In this document: piece after piece, positions 7,628 through 16,952 of the stretch
Position numbering within the stretch: the first letter of the stretch is position 1
Layout: every line of letters begins with the position of its first letter
NCBI GenBank assembly: GCA_963752345.1
Contig: CAVVYA010000015.1
Location: 186,001 to 250,000 of the forward strand
From: CAVVYA01 sp963752345
Lineage (GTDB): Bacteria; Pseudomonadota; Alphaproteobacteria; SMXQ01
Reading direction: 5' to 3'
Length of the DNA stretch: 64,000 nt
Notes under the pieces: model-generated
Databases searched by the model: none
What the model was told of the DNA's origin: nothing
Seen by the model: only the letters and a program-made list of their open reading frames with translations
Program-made: the position numbers and the translations under genes

Positions 7628-8884
7628 TCAGCGTCCGCCGGTCTCGCGGCCCAACCGGGTGTCGGCGCGGCCGATCACGTCGGCGCGGGACGGTTCGGCG
7701 CGGGTGGCCTCCGGCGCGCGGCTTTCGCGCGGCAGGGCCGCGATGGTGCGGGCGAGAATCTTGATCTCGGTGCGCATCTCATCGACCGTCTCGCGCCGGC
7801 CGCGGGCGAGCTCCTCGATCAGGCGGGCGATATAGACTTCGATGTTGCGAATATGGCCGCGGGTCTGCTCGTCGAGACCTTCGCCGCCGCCACGCCGTTC
7901 GCCGCTCTCGGCCAGCCGCTGCAGCACGGGCTTGAGCTCCATCTGGTTCTCGGCGAGCCGCACCATCAGGTTCTGCTCGGCGCGCATCTGATCGGTGAGG
8001 TGGGACAGCTTTTCGTTGAGTTGCGCGCTGCCGGAATTGGCGGCGATGCGGCTTTCCTCGCCGCGCGCCATGATGCGCTGCAGATTTTCCAGGCTCTCGG
8101 CGGTCTGCTCGAGCAGCGCTTGGACATAGGCCGGCACCGAGGTTTCGCCGGTTTCGCTGATCGGCCCGCCGCTGGACAGCCGGGTCAGGCTGGCGAGCGT
8201 ATCCTCGAGTTCGGTGTAGAAGCGGTTCTGCGCCTGGCCGAGCTGGAGGTCGAGAAACCCGAGGACGAGCGAACCGGCCAAGCCAAACAGCGATGACGAA
8301 AAGGCGGTGCCCATGCCAGCGAGAGGCGAGGCGAGCCCTTCCTTCAGGGCGCCGAAGATCTCCGGCAGGTTGCCCGAGCCGACCTGCAGCGTGCCGATCA
8401 CATTGGCGATGGCGCCGATCGTCTGGATCAGACCCCAGAACGTGCCGAGCAGGCCGAGGAAGATCAGCAGGCCGGCGAGATAGCGCGCGATCTCGCGCTG
8501 TTCGTCGAGGCGCGAGGCGATGCCGTCAAGCAGCGAGCGCAGCGCCACCGGGCTCAAGGAGACGCGCGAGCGGCGCTCGCCGAGCATGGTGGCCATCGGC
8601 GCCAGCAGGCGCGGCGCCGGTTGCTGCATCTGTTTTGAAGGCGCGGCCGAGCCCAGCCTGCGCTCCTTGCGCCAGGCTTCGAGCCATGCGGATTCGCGCT
8701 GCAGCAGCAGCACTTGGCGGAACGTCAGAATGACGCCGAGCACCGCCACGCCGAGGATCAGACTGTTGAGCGCCGGATTATGCAGGAACGCCTGGCGCAG
8801 GACATCAATCAGCAGGACGCAGGTGGCGAGCACGGCGGCGAGGAAGATCGCCATGCGTGTCAAATAGATGCGGGGCGAGGACAT
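7628..8884 (-). CDS. TolQ/ExbB/MotA-family proton channel-like membrane protein
   Basis: 418 residues with four likely membrane helices: about 10-30, 38-58, 134-156 and 192-215. The third contains LIFLGLLGTFWGLIQTIGAI, which matches the TolQ/ExbB core (compare GLFGTVWGIM in the TolQ of this window). The C-terminal 180 residues are a hydrophilic, mostly helical cytoplasmic tail, longer than in TolQ. It is paired with the MotB-like gene downstream, so the two probably form a stator-type complex using proton motive force at the envelope. The process it powers is unknown. Confidence 0.85.
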   Translation of the reverse strand: MSSPRIYLTRMAIFLAAVLATCVLLIDVLRQAFLHNPALNSLILGVAVLGVILTFRQVLLLQRESAWLEAWRKERRLGSAAPSKQMQQPAPRLLAPMATMLGERRSRVSLSPVALRSLLDGIASRLDEQREIARYLAGLLIFLGLLGTFWGLIQTIGAIANVIGTLQVGSGNLPEIFGALKEGLASPLAGMGTAFSSSLFGLAGSLVLGFLDLQLGQAQNRFYTELEDTLASLTRLSSGGPISETGETSVPAYVQALLEQTAESLENLQRIMARGEESRIAANSGSAQLNEKLSHLTDQMRAEQNLMVRLAENQMELKPVLQRLAESGERRGGGEGLDEQTRGHIRNIEVYIARLIEELARGRRETVDEMRTEIKILARTIAALPRESRAPEATRAEPSRADVIGRADTRLGRETGGR

Positions 8885-9084
8885 GAAACCTCCAGAGCGT
8901 CTCGCGCGTCAGACCGAGCCAACACCAACGCGCGGGCGGCGTTGGCGGCACACTCGAGGCGAATTATGGCGATTTTGTGCCGAGACGCGAGTTTTTACCG
9001 CGTGGCAAATCCAGCTGCCGTCAGAGCGCGCCCGCAAGGCCGTGCCGGAACGCGAAAAGCCCCGGGCCGTGCCGTAATTGGTGG

Positions 9085-10205
9085 TTAACGGCTCACCACG
9101 ACCAGATCGACCCGGTCGGACGGGCCGCCCTCGGCCACGTTACCGAGCGCGCGCACATCGATGCGTGTGGAACCAATGCCTTGCTCGATGAGATAGGTGC
9201 GTACCGCCAAGGCACGCGACAGCGACAGGCGACGCGCCTTACCGCCATCGTCGCCGCCACTGGCATAGGCCATGACCTGCACGCGCAAGGCCGGATCCTT
9301 GCTCAGCGAGCCGGCGATCTGCTTGAGATCGCCCTTGGCCGGCTCCGGCAGAACAGCGGCCTCGCCGCTGAATGGGATGCGCAAAGACTGCGGCCCCGCG
9401 CCAATTTGCCGAGGGGCGGGAGACAGTGCGGCCACTTGCGCTGGCGCGGCCACTTGCGCCGGCGCGGGAACGGGAGCGGGAGCTATCGCCGCGTCGGCCG
9501 GCGTGACCGCCGCGGGCGTGATCGCGGGAGTGGCGATTGCCGTCTCTGTCAGCCGGGCGGGCGAAGGCGTCGCAGCCGACGGCTCGGCGACCACGGTCGC
9601 CAGCACGGGGGTCGCAGACGGTCGACGGCTTGAGATCACGCGGCGCGGCGGCGCGCGTGGGCTCGGGAGCCCGCGTGGCGCTCGGCGCCGGCTCGGGCGC
9701 CCGCGCCGCGCTCGGCGCCGGCTTGGGGTCGGGCAGCGGCGGCGGCATGGCCGTCGCGAGGTCGATCTGGGGCGGTGGCGCGGGCGGCTCTGTCAGCGCC
9801 GGGCTCGGCGGCGCGACCGCCGTCGGCGGCGCTGGCGGAGGCCGTGGGCTTGCTGACCGGTGCGGACGTCGTGCGCGGTGCAGGCGTTTTGGCAGCGGGC
9901 GCCGTGCGGCGCGGTGCCTGCGGCTTGCGCGCGGTGGCGGAACCGGGCGGGGAAAGGGTGACACGCTGGCCAATCTGCGAACCGCCGGGCGGCGGCAGCA
10001 GGGATTGACTGATCGGTGGCCGGCCGCCGATGTCATCGAGCACGCTCATGTCGACCTGCACGGAGTTGCGCGCTCCGGAGGCGATGGCGCTACCGTTGCC
10101 CCCGATATAGACGGTTTCATCCTGCGCCTCGGCCGCCGAACCGGCGCCGACGATTGCGAACAACGCCACTGCTGCCAGCAGCGTGCGAGTGCCATGTAAC
10201 GTCAT
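9085..10205 (-). CDS. Secreted OmpA-like protein with proline-rich middle, two +1 frame breaks
   Basis: The N-terminal frame begins MTLHGTRTLLAAVALFAIVGAGSAAEAQ, a clear signal peptide. A proline/alanine-rich middle (PPAPPTAVAPPSPALTEPP) lies in a second frame, and the C-terminal OmpA-like part (SKDPALRVQVMAYASGGDDG, ARRLSLSRALAVRTYLIEQG, IDVRALGN) in a third. Dropping one base near 9842 and one near 9620 joins all three. The domain order and position upstream of the TolQ/MotB-like pair suggest a periplasmic or outer-membrane partner binding peptidoglycan. Since both breaks are of the same type as elsewhere in the window, they are probably sequence errors. Confidence 0.7.
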
Positions 10206-10368
10206 GAGTGTGCCACCACAGGGCACGATCTTACGGCGATGAAGCTGCATCCCGCGTCGGCCCCCCTCTGCGCGTAAAGCAACGGGCCAAGACTAGCCCA
10301 TGGCGGCATTAGGCTACAACTATCGTTTATGTCCCGTTAACGACGGGCAAGCCTTGGACCGTTAGAAC

Positions 10369-10662
10369 CTAAGGCGCGACGCAGCGGAACTGCACGAGCC
10401 GGCCTTGTCCGCCGCCCAGGTTGTAGACGCCGCGCGAGCAGGTCGCGGAACTGTCCATCAGCGTCATCTCGGCGCGCAGCCCGCCGTTCGCCGCGCAATG
10501 CTGACGCGCCATTTCGGCGACATTGTCGAGCGTGTCGCCGGCGGCGACGCAATAGGCGACGCCGTTCGGGATCGTCGAGGCGACCTGATAGGTGCCCGGT
10601 CCGACGATGCAGGCCGTGAAGGTCAGCGGAAATGCCAGCGTCAGGAGCCGTTTCAGTCGCAT
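10369..10662 (-). CDS. Small cysteine-containing putative lipoprotein
   Basis: 97 residues. MRLKRLLTLAFPLTFTACIV is a short secretion signal ending in FTAC, a near-lipobox with Cys18; the -3 Phe is unusual. The mature part has four further cysteines (YCVAAGD, RQHCAANGG, ATCSRG, QFRCVAP), consistent with disulfide bonds in the periplasm. GAGGA precedes the ATG. It lies between suhB and the OmpA-like gene on the same strand. No family was recognised. Confidence 0.65.
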   Translation of the reverse strand: MRLKRLLTLAFPLTFTACIVGPGTYQVASTIPNGVAYCVAAGDTLDNVAEMARQHCAANGGLRAEMTLMDSSATCSRGVYNLGGGQGRLVQFRCVAP

Positions 10663-10724
10663 GGCCGTACATCCTCGAAGGAAATTTGAGTGCCGCAACA
10701 TCAAAGTCCGCGCGGCCGTCAGCG

Positions 10725-11588
10725 TCAAGCCGAGGATTTCGCGGCGTTGGAGGGTGGCGCCGTCCTGGGCGTCGCCTCGCGCAGGATGCGGCGCAGTTCG
10801 GAATGGAGCTTGTCGTTGGCGGCGACGATTTCGCCGGTGTCCAGCATGTTTTCGCTGCCGTCGAACTGGCTGACATAGCCGCCGGCTTCGCGCACCAGGA
10901 TCATGCCGGGGCCGATATCCCACGCATTCAGGCGGTCTTCCCAATAGCCTTCGTAACGTCCCGCCGCGACATAGGCGAGATCGAGCGCGGCGGACCCCAT
11001 GCGGTGGACCGAGGCGACCTGGTCCATCATCGTGGCGAGCCGCGCGAGGAACGCTTTGTGGTCGCTGCGGCCTTGCACCGGAATGCCGGTGGCGATCACC
11101 GATTCGGCGAGCTTGGTGCGGCCCGAGACGCGCAGGCGGCGCTCGTTCAGGTAAGCGCCCTGGCCCTTCTCGGCCCAGAACATCTCGTCGCGGATCGGGT
11201 CGTAGGTCATGCCGGCGATGATCTCGCGCCGCAGCTTGCCGCTCGGCCGCTTCTGGAATTTCTCGACCGCGATATTGATGCAGAAATGCGGGATGCCGTG
11301 CAGGAAGTTGGTCGTGCCGTCGAGCGGGTCGATCAGCCAGCGATGTTCGCCGTCCTTGGCCGCGACCTCGCCGCCCTCCTCGAGGATGAAGCCGAATTCC
11401 GGGCGCGCCTTCTCGAGTTCGTAGCGCAGGGTCTTTTCGGCCTTGTGGTCGGCGGCCGAGACGAAATCGGCCGGCCCCTTGCGCGAGACCTGGAGCTGCT
11501 CGACCTCGCCGAAGTCATGCAGCAATCCCCGCGCGGCCTTGCGCGCGGCCTTCTCCATGACGTTGATCAGCGAGGAACGCAAAGCCAT
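10725..11588 (-). CDS. suhB: Inositol monophosphatase family protein SuhB
   Basis: 287 residues. The metal-binding motifs of the inositol monophosphatase fold are complete: EE at 70-71, DPLDGTTNF at 87-95 and the C-terminal WDIGPGMILVREAGG. It hydrolyses inositol-1-phosphate and related phosphomonoesters with Mg2+; in E. coli SuhB also works in rRNA antitermination complexes. It lies 35 bases after efp on the same strand, a common efp-suhB pair in alphaproteobacteria, so co-transcription is likely. The C-terminal 15 residues are low complexity. Confidence 0.92.
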   Translation of the reverse strand: MALRSSLINVMEKAARKAARGLLHDFGEVEQLQVSRKGPADFVSAADHKAEKTLRYELEKARPEFGFILEEGGEVAAKDGEHRWLIDPLDGTTNFLHGIPHFCINIAVEKFQKRPSGKLRREIIAGMTYDPIRDEMFWAEKGQGAYLNERRLRVSGRTKLAESVIATGIPVQGRSDHKAFLARLATMMDQVASVHRMGSAALDLAYVAAGRYEGYWEDRLNAWDIGPGMILVREAGGYVSQFDGSENMLDTGEIVAANDKLHSELRRILREATPRTAPPSNAAKSSA

Positions 11589-11623
11589 CGGGAACTACCA
11601 ATCTGATGAGAAGCGGCGCCGTC

Positions 11624-12190
11624 TTAGTTTTTGGCGCGCTCGATGTAGGAACCGTCGGCGGTGTTGACCACGATGCGCGTGCCGACCCCGATGTGCGGCG
11701 GCACCATGACCCTGGCGCCATTCTCGAGCTTGGCCGGCTTGTAGGACGACGATGCGGTCTGGCCCTTGACCACCGGATCGGCCTCGACGATTTCCATGGT
11801 CACCGATTGCGGCAGGGTGACGGAAACCGGCGAGCCTTCGATGTTCTCGACCGTCACCACCATGCCGTCCTGCAGGAACTGCGCGGGTTCGCCGACCAGC
11901 TCGCGCGAGATCGAAAACTGTTCGTAGTTCTCGCTGTCCATGAAGGTCAGGTTGTCGGCATCGCCGAACAGGAAGGTGCATTCGTGCTCGTCGACCTGCG
12001 CCTTCTCGACGGTATCGGCCGTGCGCCAGCGCTCGTTCGTCTTGGTGCCGGTGCGCACGTCGCGCATTTCCACGGCGATGAACGCGCCGCCCTTGCCGGG
12101 CTGGATGAGCTGGATCTTGAGGACGTTCCACAGCCGGCCGTTATGTTCGATGACATAGCCGGGGCGGATGAGATTGGCGTTGATCTTCAT
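11624..12190 (-). CDS. efp: Translation elongation factor P
   Basis: 188 residues from MKINANLIRPGYVIEHNGRL. The conserved loop PGKGGAF carries Lys33, the position that EpmA beta-lysylates in enzymes of this type. Three beta-barrel domains of normal length follow, ending in GVGTRIVVNTADGSYIERAKN. EF-P rescues ribosomes stalled at polyproline. The start is chosen over an upstream in-frame ATG at 12277 because all homologues begin at MKI. epmB and epmA lie close by, and several proline-rich proteins in this window (TolA, the OmpA-like protein) are natural clients. Confidence 0.96.
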   Translation of the reverse strand: MKINANLIRPGYVIEHNGRLWNVLKIQLIQPGKGGAFIAVEMRDVRTGTKTNERWRTADTVEKAQVDEHECTFLFGDADNLTFMDSENYEQFSISRELVGEPAQFLQDGMVVTVENIEGSPVSVTLPQSVTMEIVEADPVVKGQTASSSYKPAKLENGARVMVPPHIGVGTRIVVNTADGSYIERAKN

Positions 12191-12396
12191 GGGTAATTCC
12201 AGATTTTTTGGGCCGGGATGGAAGGACGGCGGGCCGAACGGCGGCGCGAACCTAGCAGCTTGGGCTGAAAGGGGCAAGCCGTGGAGCGCGGAAGAAACGG
12301 CCCAAAACTGAGCTGTTCCTGCACTTTGGCGACGAAGTCAGTGTGCCAGACCGGGCCCGCCGGCGCGGTGCGGCGACGTGAATGGCAACGGCGTGA

Positions 12397-12684
12397 TCAC
12401 GGGCGCGAATAGACCACGGCGCAGGTCACCCGGTTGATCATCATGACGACGGGGCCGGCGCCCGAGTGGACCGGCGGCCACGACACTTCCCAATGCAGGC
12501 CGTTGTTGCGTTCGGTGATCCGGGGCGGGCTATTGCCGACCATCCGGCGGGCGGTCTGGCTGAGATTCGCCTCGGCGATCTTCTGCGCCGCCTGCCGCGT
12601 GTCGCAGGTCTGGCGCGGCGCCGCGCCGCAAATCACCAAGGCGGCGACGGCGCAAAACAGGACTCTGGCACCCGCATTTGCCAC
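12397..12684 (-). CDS. Small secreted hypothetical protein
   Basis: 95 residues: a signal peptide (ANAGARVLFCAVAALVICGAA), then a short mature part with HWEVSWPP and two cysteines (QTCDT, VTCAV). No family was recognised. It is placed between epmB and efp on the same strand, 27 bases after epmB, so it is likely co-transcribed with the EF-P modification gene. A link to EF-P is only positional. Confidence 0.6.
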   Translation of the reverse strand: MANAGARVLFCAVAALVICGAAPRQTCDTRQAAQKIAEANLSQTARRMVGNSPPRITERNNGLHWEVSWPPVHSGAGPVVMMINRVTCAVVYSRP

Positions 12685-12711
12685 CGCGGTTCTCCTCAGT
12701 CTCGGGGCCCA

Positions 12712-13761
12712 TCAACGCGGCGGATAGTGGTGCTCGCCGCCGTTCGGATCTGTGACGCTCCAGCCCTCGCCATCGTTGCGCAAATAGCTTGGACCGATCG
12801 GCACCTTGCCATGGCCGCCGGGGATGTCGAGCACATAGGTCGGCTGACACAGGCCGGAGACGCGGCCGCGCAGGCGCCGCAGGATCGCCTGGCCTTCGCC
12901 GATGGTGGTGCGGAAATGGCCCGTGCCATGGGCGAGATCACCGTGATGGAGGTAGTAAGGCTTGATGCGCGCCGCCACCAGCGCGCGCAGCAATCGCTCC
13001 ATGGTTTCGGCATCGTCGTTGACGCCTTTGAGCAGCACGCTCTGGGCCAGCATCGGCAGGCCGGCATCGATCATTCGCGCGCAGGCCGCGCGGGTCTCCG
13101 ACGTCAGCTCGTCGGCGTGATTGCAATGGAGCACCACGTAAACCGCCTTGGCGCATTTCAGCGCACGCACCATCGTCGACGATAGGCGCGCGGGGTCGGC
13201 GACAGGAATGCGCGTGTGGATGCGGATGACGCCGACATGGGGAATTTCGGCGAGCGCGGCGATGATCGCCTTGAGCCGCCGCGGCGACAGCAGCAGCGGA
13301 TCGCCGCCCGACAGGATGACTTCCCAGATTTCTTCATGAGCGCGGATGTAATCGAGCGCCGCCTCGAGCTCGGCCGGATTCAGCGCGTCGCCGCCCGGCC
13401 CGACGTCCTCGCGCCGGAAACAGAAGCGGCAATAGACCGCGCAGGCATGGAGCGGCTTGAGCAGCACCCGGTCGCGGTAGCGGTGCACGATGCCTTTGAC
13501 CGGGGAATGGGCGTCGTCGCCGATCGGATCGCCGAGCTCCTCGCGCGCCACCACCAGTTCCTCGCCGGCCGGAATGAACTGGCGGCGAATCGGGTCGCCC
13601 GCCGGCTTGCCGGCCATCAGGTCGGCCAGGTGCGGCGTCACGGCCACCGCGTAGCGGCGCGACACCTGATCGACGGCGGGGCGCTCGTCGGCGCCAATCA
13701 GGCCGGCATCGGCCAGCGCGGCCGCGGTGCGATGGGTTTGGCGGGACGCGGGACGGGACAT
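12712..13761 (-). CDS. epmB: EF-P beta-lysylation protein EpmB (radical SAM lysine 2,3-aminomutase)
   Basis: 349 residues. The radical-SAM cluster motif is C107-AVY-C111-RF-C114 followed by FRREDVGPGG, and the aminomutase core includes EVILSGGDPLLLSPRRL and a C-terminal PLP lysine region. It converts (S)-alpha-lysine to (R)-beta-lysine, the group EpmA attaches to EF-P Lys33. Length is that of EpmB rather than the longer clostridial aminomutases. It is divergent from epmA (68-base gap holding both promoters) and is followed by a small gene and efp. Confidence 0.93.
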   Translation of the reverse strand: MSRPASRQTHRTAAALADAGLIGADERPAVDQVSRRYAVAVTPHLADLMAGKPAGDPIRRQFIPAGEELVVAREELGDPIGDDAHSPVKGIVHRYRDRVLLKPLHACAVYCRFCFRREDVGPGGDALNPAELEAALDYIRAHEEIWEVILSGGDPLLLSPRRLKAIIAALAEIPHVGVIRIHTRIPVADPARLSSTMVRALKCAKAVYVVLHCNHADELTSETRAACARMIDAGLPMLAQSVLLKGVNDDAETMERLLRALVAARIKPYYLHHGDLAHGTGHFRTTIGEGQAILRRLRGRVSGLCQPTYVLDIPGGHGKVPIGPSYLRNDGEGWSVTDPNGGEHHYPPR

Positions 13762-13829
13762 GGGCGTATCTCCGGGACTGCGAGCTTGGCCTTTACGGGG
13801 ACCGTCATCTCACGGCATATGGCCGGGCT

Positions 13830-14942
13830 ATGAATAGTCGAAAAACCGATGAGCCGGGACAGATTTCCACGGCGGCTGCCTCTGCCGGGTCCCATGCCGG
13901 ACCATGGTGGGACCGGAAGCGGTTCGCCGCACGCCGGCCCTATCTCGAAGCGCGCGGCGCGATCACCACGGCCACGCGCGCCTGGTTCGCGAGCCAAGGC
14001 TTCGCCGAGGTGGAAACGCCGGCGCTGCAGGTCTCGCCCGGACTCGAACCGCATCTCAAGGCGTTTGCCGCGGAATTGGAAGAGCCGTTCGGCCAGAGCG
14101 CGCGGCGGCTCTATCTGCATACCTCGCCGGAATTCGCCATGAAGAAGCTGCTCGCGGCCGGCATGCCGCGGATTTTTCAACTGGCGCGGGTCTATCGCAA
14201 CGGCGAGCGGGCGCCGACCCACCATCCCGAGTTCACCATGCTCGAATGGTATCGCGTTGCCGAGGACACCGAGACCCTCATCGCCGACGCCGGCGCGCTG
14301 CTACGAAGCGCCTGGAACGCGGTGCCGGCGGCGCTGCGGGGCCAGGGGCTGCGCTGGAATGGCCTGCGTTGCGACCCGATGCAGCCGATGGAGGTGCTGA
14401 CGGTGGCCGACGCCTTCACGCGCTACGCCGGGATCGACCTGCTGGCCACCGCGCCCGATCCGCACAATCCCGACGCCGATCTGCTGCGCCGCGCCGCCGC
14501 GAAGGCGGGCCTTGCGCTGCTCTATTCGGGCGACTGGGAGGATCTGTTTTTCCACATCTTCCTCGACCGCATCGAGCCGCGGCTCGGCATCGGCGCGCCG
14601 ACGGCGCTGACCGACTATCCGATCTCCATGGCGGCGCTGGCGCGGCCCTCGCCGAGCGATCCGCGCGTGGCCGAGCGGGTCGAGATCTATGTCGCCGGGC
14701 TCGAACTCGCCAATGGCTTCGGCGAGCTCACCGATGCCGCCGAACAGCGCCGCCGCTTCGAAGCCGACATGGAGAAGAAGCAGCGGCTCTATGGCATGCG
14801 CTATCCGATCGACGAGGATTTTCTCGCGGCACTCGCGCAGATGCCCGAGGCGTCAGGCATGGCGCTCGGCTTCGACCGGCTGGTCATGCTGGCGACCGGC
14901 GCGGCGGAGATCGACGACGTGCTGTGGGCGCCGGTCGCATAG
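13830..14942 (+). CDS. epmA: EF-P lysine aminoacylase EpmA (GenX/PoxA, LysRS-like)
   Basis: 370 residues. It is a class II lysyl-tRNA synthetase core without an anticodon domain: motif 2 VYRNGERAPTHHPEFTMLEWY and motif 3 ASGMALGFDRLVMLATG are intact. It transfers beta-lysine to EF-P Lys33. It is about 45 residues longer than E. coli EpmA, mostly from a 25-residue Ser/Ala-rich N-terminus, so the true start may be internal (translation could begin nearer WWDRKRFAARRPYLEARG). It is divergent from epmB. Confidence 0.93.
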   Translation: MNSRKTDEPGQISTAAASAGSHAGPWWDRKRFAARRPYLEARGAITTATRAWFASQGFAEVETPALQVSPGLEPHLKAFAAELEEPFGQSARRLYLHTSPEFAMKKLLAAGMPRIFQLARVYRNGERAPTHHPEFTMLEWYRVAEDTETLIADAGALLRSAWNAVPAALRGQGLRWNGLRCDPMQPMEVLTVADAFTRYAGIDLLATAPDPHNPDADLLRRAAAKAGLALLYSGDWEDLFFHIFLDRIEPRLGIGAPTALTDYPISMAALARPSPSDPRVAERVEIYVAGLELANGFGELTDAAEQRRRFEADMEKKQRLYGMRYPIDEDFLAALAQMPEASGMALGFDRLVMLATGAAEIDDVLWAPVA

Positions 14943-15034
14943 AATGGTCGCACCGGCGATCAGGGCGGCCTTCGTCGCGGCGTTGTCGAGGACGATGCGG
15001 TCGCCCTTCGACCGCAGCCTGCTCGATCACACTG

Positions 15035-15806
15035 CTATTGCGAGGCCCGGCTGCGGGTGATGCGATAAACTCCGGCCGGCGGAACATTGACGAGGGCCCG
15101 CCCGATGCGCACAGCCTTGAGGCCGAGCCGCTCCAGGATCGCGCGCGGCACCGGGCAGCGCGGCCCGTAGGTGAATTGGTAGAAAGCGCCACCCGGCCGC
15201 AGGTGATACGAAGGCGCCGTTCAGGATGGCGATCATCTGGCGCGCCGACATCGAGAGCAGCGGAAGTCCGCTGACCGCCGCGCCGGCCTGTACGCCGTCG
15301 AACAGCGGGGTATGGCGCAGGTGCGTGGCATCCATACGAAGCACCCGAGCGTCGGGGTAGCGCGCTTGCAGCAGTTGGGCGAATTCGTTGCCGGACTCGA
15401 TCAGCACCAACTGGTCCTGTGGAATGCCGCGTTCGATAAGCCGGCGGGTGAAGGCGCCCGTGCCGGGGCCCAGTTCAATGACCGGCGCCGAGTGAGGCGA
15501 AATCTCAGCCGTGATTGCTGTGGCGAGCGCGCGGCCTGATGGGGCAACGGCGGAGACACGCCGCGGATCGGCGAGAAAGGCGCGCAGGAACGGACTGGCT
15601 TCGGCAAGACCCGCCGCCAGCTTGTCGCCGGCGTTCTGCATGCGGGCGACAACCGCGCCGGCGGCCCCCCAGCTGGCAAACGGCTGGCGCAGATCGCCGG
15701 AAAGGCTGTCCGGCAGGCTCTCCAGCCTGGCGCTCGAAAGTGTGCTCAAGTCGCTGGAATTCAACGTGGTATTTTCGGATACACGATCCTCACGGTAATG
15801 GCGCAT
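15035..15806 (-). CDS. PmtA-like class I SAM-dependent methyltransferase, +1 frame break
   Basis: The first frame carries FLRAFLADPRRVSAVAPSG and the SAM motif PVIELGPGTGAFTRRL, then VLRMDATHL and AAVSGLPLLSMS, a pattern seen in phospholipid N-methyltransferases of the PmtA type (phosphatidylethanolamine to phosphatidylcholine) and relatives. The C-terminus YHLRPGGAFYQFTYGPRCPV to TRSRASQ lies one frame off and joins if one base near 15209 is removed. The start is uncertain: ATG at 15806 or 15830. Substrate is inferred from family resemblance only. It is convergent with epmA. Confidence 0.78.
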
Positions 15807-16038
15807 TGCCAACCTTTCTGGCTGTCGCATGACATGGACGGGATGGCTGCTGATGCGAACGCGGCGATACCCTCGACCGACCTGCATAGGTTCAAATGAT
15901 GGCGTCAATGGGGCAGAGGCCATCGATCTGGCGAGTCCACCGGCGAAAACCGACCCCATGCGGGGATCGCCTCAGCTATTTTTGGACGTGGCCGGAGACG
16001 CCCGCCCGACCCGTGTCATGGGGAGTTCCCCCGCAGGG

Positions 16039-16947
16039 CTATCGGAGGCGCGGGTCGAGCAGATCCCGGAGCGCGTCGCCCAGCACGTTCCAGCCGAAGA
16101 CCACAGCGGCAAGCGCAAGGCCCGGAAAGATCAGCAGCCAGGGCGCCTCGGCCATGTAGTGGCGCGTCTCGCCGCCGATCATGCCGCCCCAGGACGGATA
16201 GGGAGCGGGGACGCCGAAACCGAGGAAGCTCAGCGACGTTTCCAGCAATACCGCCGTCGCCAGTTCTCCCGTCGCCAGAATGAGGGCCGGAGCCAGCGTG
16301 TTGGGCGCGATGTGGAACAGCATGATGCGGAGATTTCCCGCGCCAAGAGCGCGCGCCGCGTCGACGTAGGTGCTTTCCTTGATCGCCAGCACATGGCCGC
16401 GGATGACGCGCGAGTTCGATACGCCAAAGCTGACACCGATGATGAGGATGATCGTGAGGAGCCCCTGCGGCAGCACCGCGCTGAGCGCCAGCAGGATCAC
16501 CAGGGTGGGAATTGCCAGCCAGCCGTCGACGAACCGTTGCACGAACGTGTCGCGCCAGCCGCCGTAGTAGGCACTCAGAACGCCGAGCAGGCCGCCGAGG
16601 ACCATCGCCAACGCGACCGAGCCAAAGGCCACGAACACGGAAATGCGGGCACCATGGACGATTCGGCTGAACAGGTCGCGGCCCAGGGGATCGGTCCCCA
16701 TGAGATGCTCGCCGCTCGGCGGCTGCAGCCGGGCCGCGATATTCACATCGTTGATGCCTTCCGGCGCGATGAAGTCGGCGAAGGTGGCGACGATCAAAAG
16801 CGTGATCACGATCAGCAGGCCGACCGTGGCCAGTGGCTTGGTCTTGATCAGGCGCACCCATAGATCGACGTACCACGTCCGCGGCTTCTCCATCCTCAGG
16901 ACGTCGACATCGCGAATCTCGGGTCGCACGGTCACTGGCTTTGCCAT
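16039..16947 (-). CDS. Oligopeptide/dipeptide-type ABC importer permease (DppC/OppC family)
   Basis: 302 residues. An N-terminal OppC_N segment (KTKPLATVGLLIVITLLIVATF) precedes a five-helix binding-protein-dependent permease domain with the EAA-type loop EAARALGAGN-like sequence YVDAARALGAGNLRIMLFHI. It forms the membrane channel with the DppB-type permease 5 bases upstream. It is the last gene of the transport operon. Substrate is unknown; the oligopeptide family also moves nickel, opines and other small molecules. Confidence 0.88.
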   Translation of the reverse strand: MAKPVTVRPEIRDVDVLRMEKPRTWYVDLWVRLIKTKPLATVGLLIVITLLIVATFADFIAPEGINDVNIAARLQPPSGEHLMGTDPLGRDLFSRIVHGARISVFVAFGSVALAMVLGGLLGVLSAYYGGWRDTFVQRFVDGWLAIPTLVILLALSAVLPQGLLTIILIIGVSFGVSNSRVIRGHVLAIKESTYVDAARALGAGNLRIMLFHIAPNTLAPALILATGELATAVLLETSLSFLGFGVPAPYPSWGGMIGGETRHYMAEAPWLLIFPGLALAAVVFGWNVLGDALRDLLDPRLR

Positions 16948-16952
16948 GGGGC

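Noticed and set aside
6405..10205. Zorya-type phage defence system (ZorAB-like pair)
   Set aside because: The channel and OmpA proteins resemble ZorA/ZorB in layout, but no ZorC, ZorD or ZorE-type gene is present; neighbours are housekeeping genes and a secreted OmpA-like protein.
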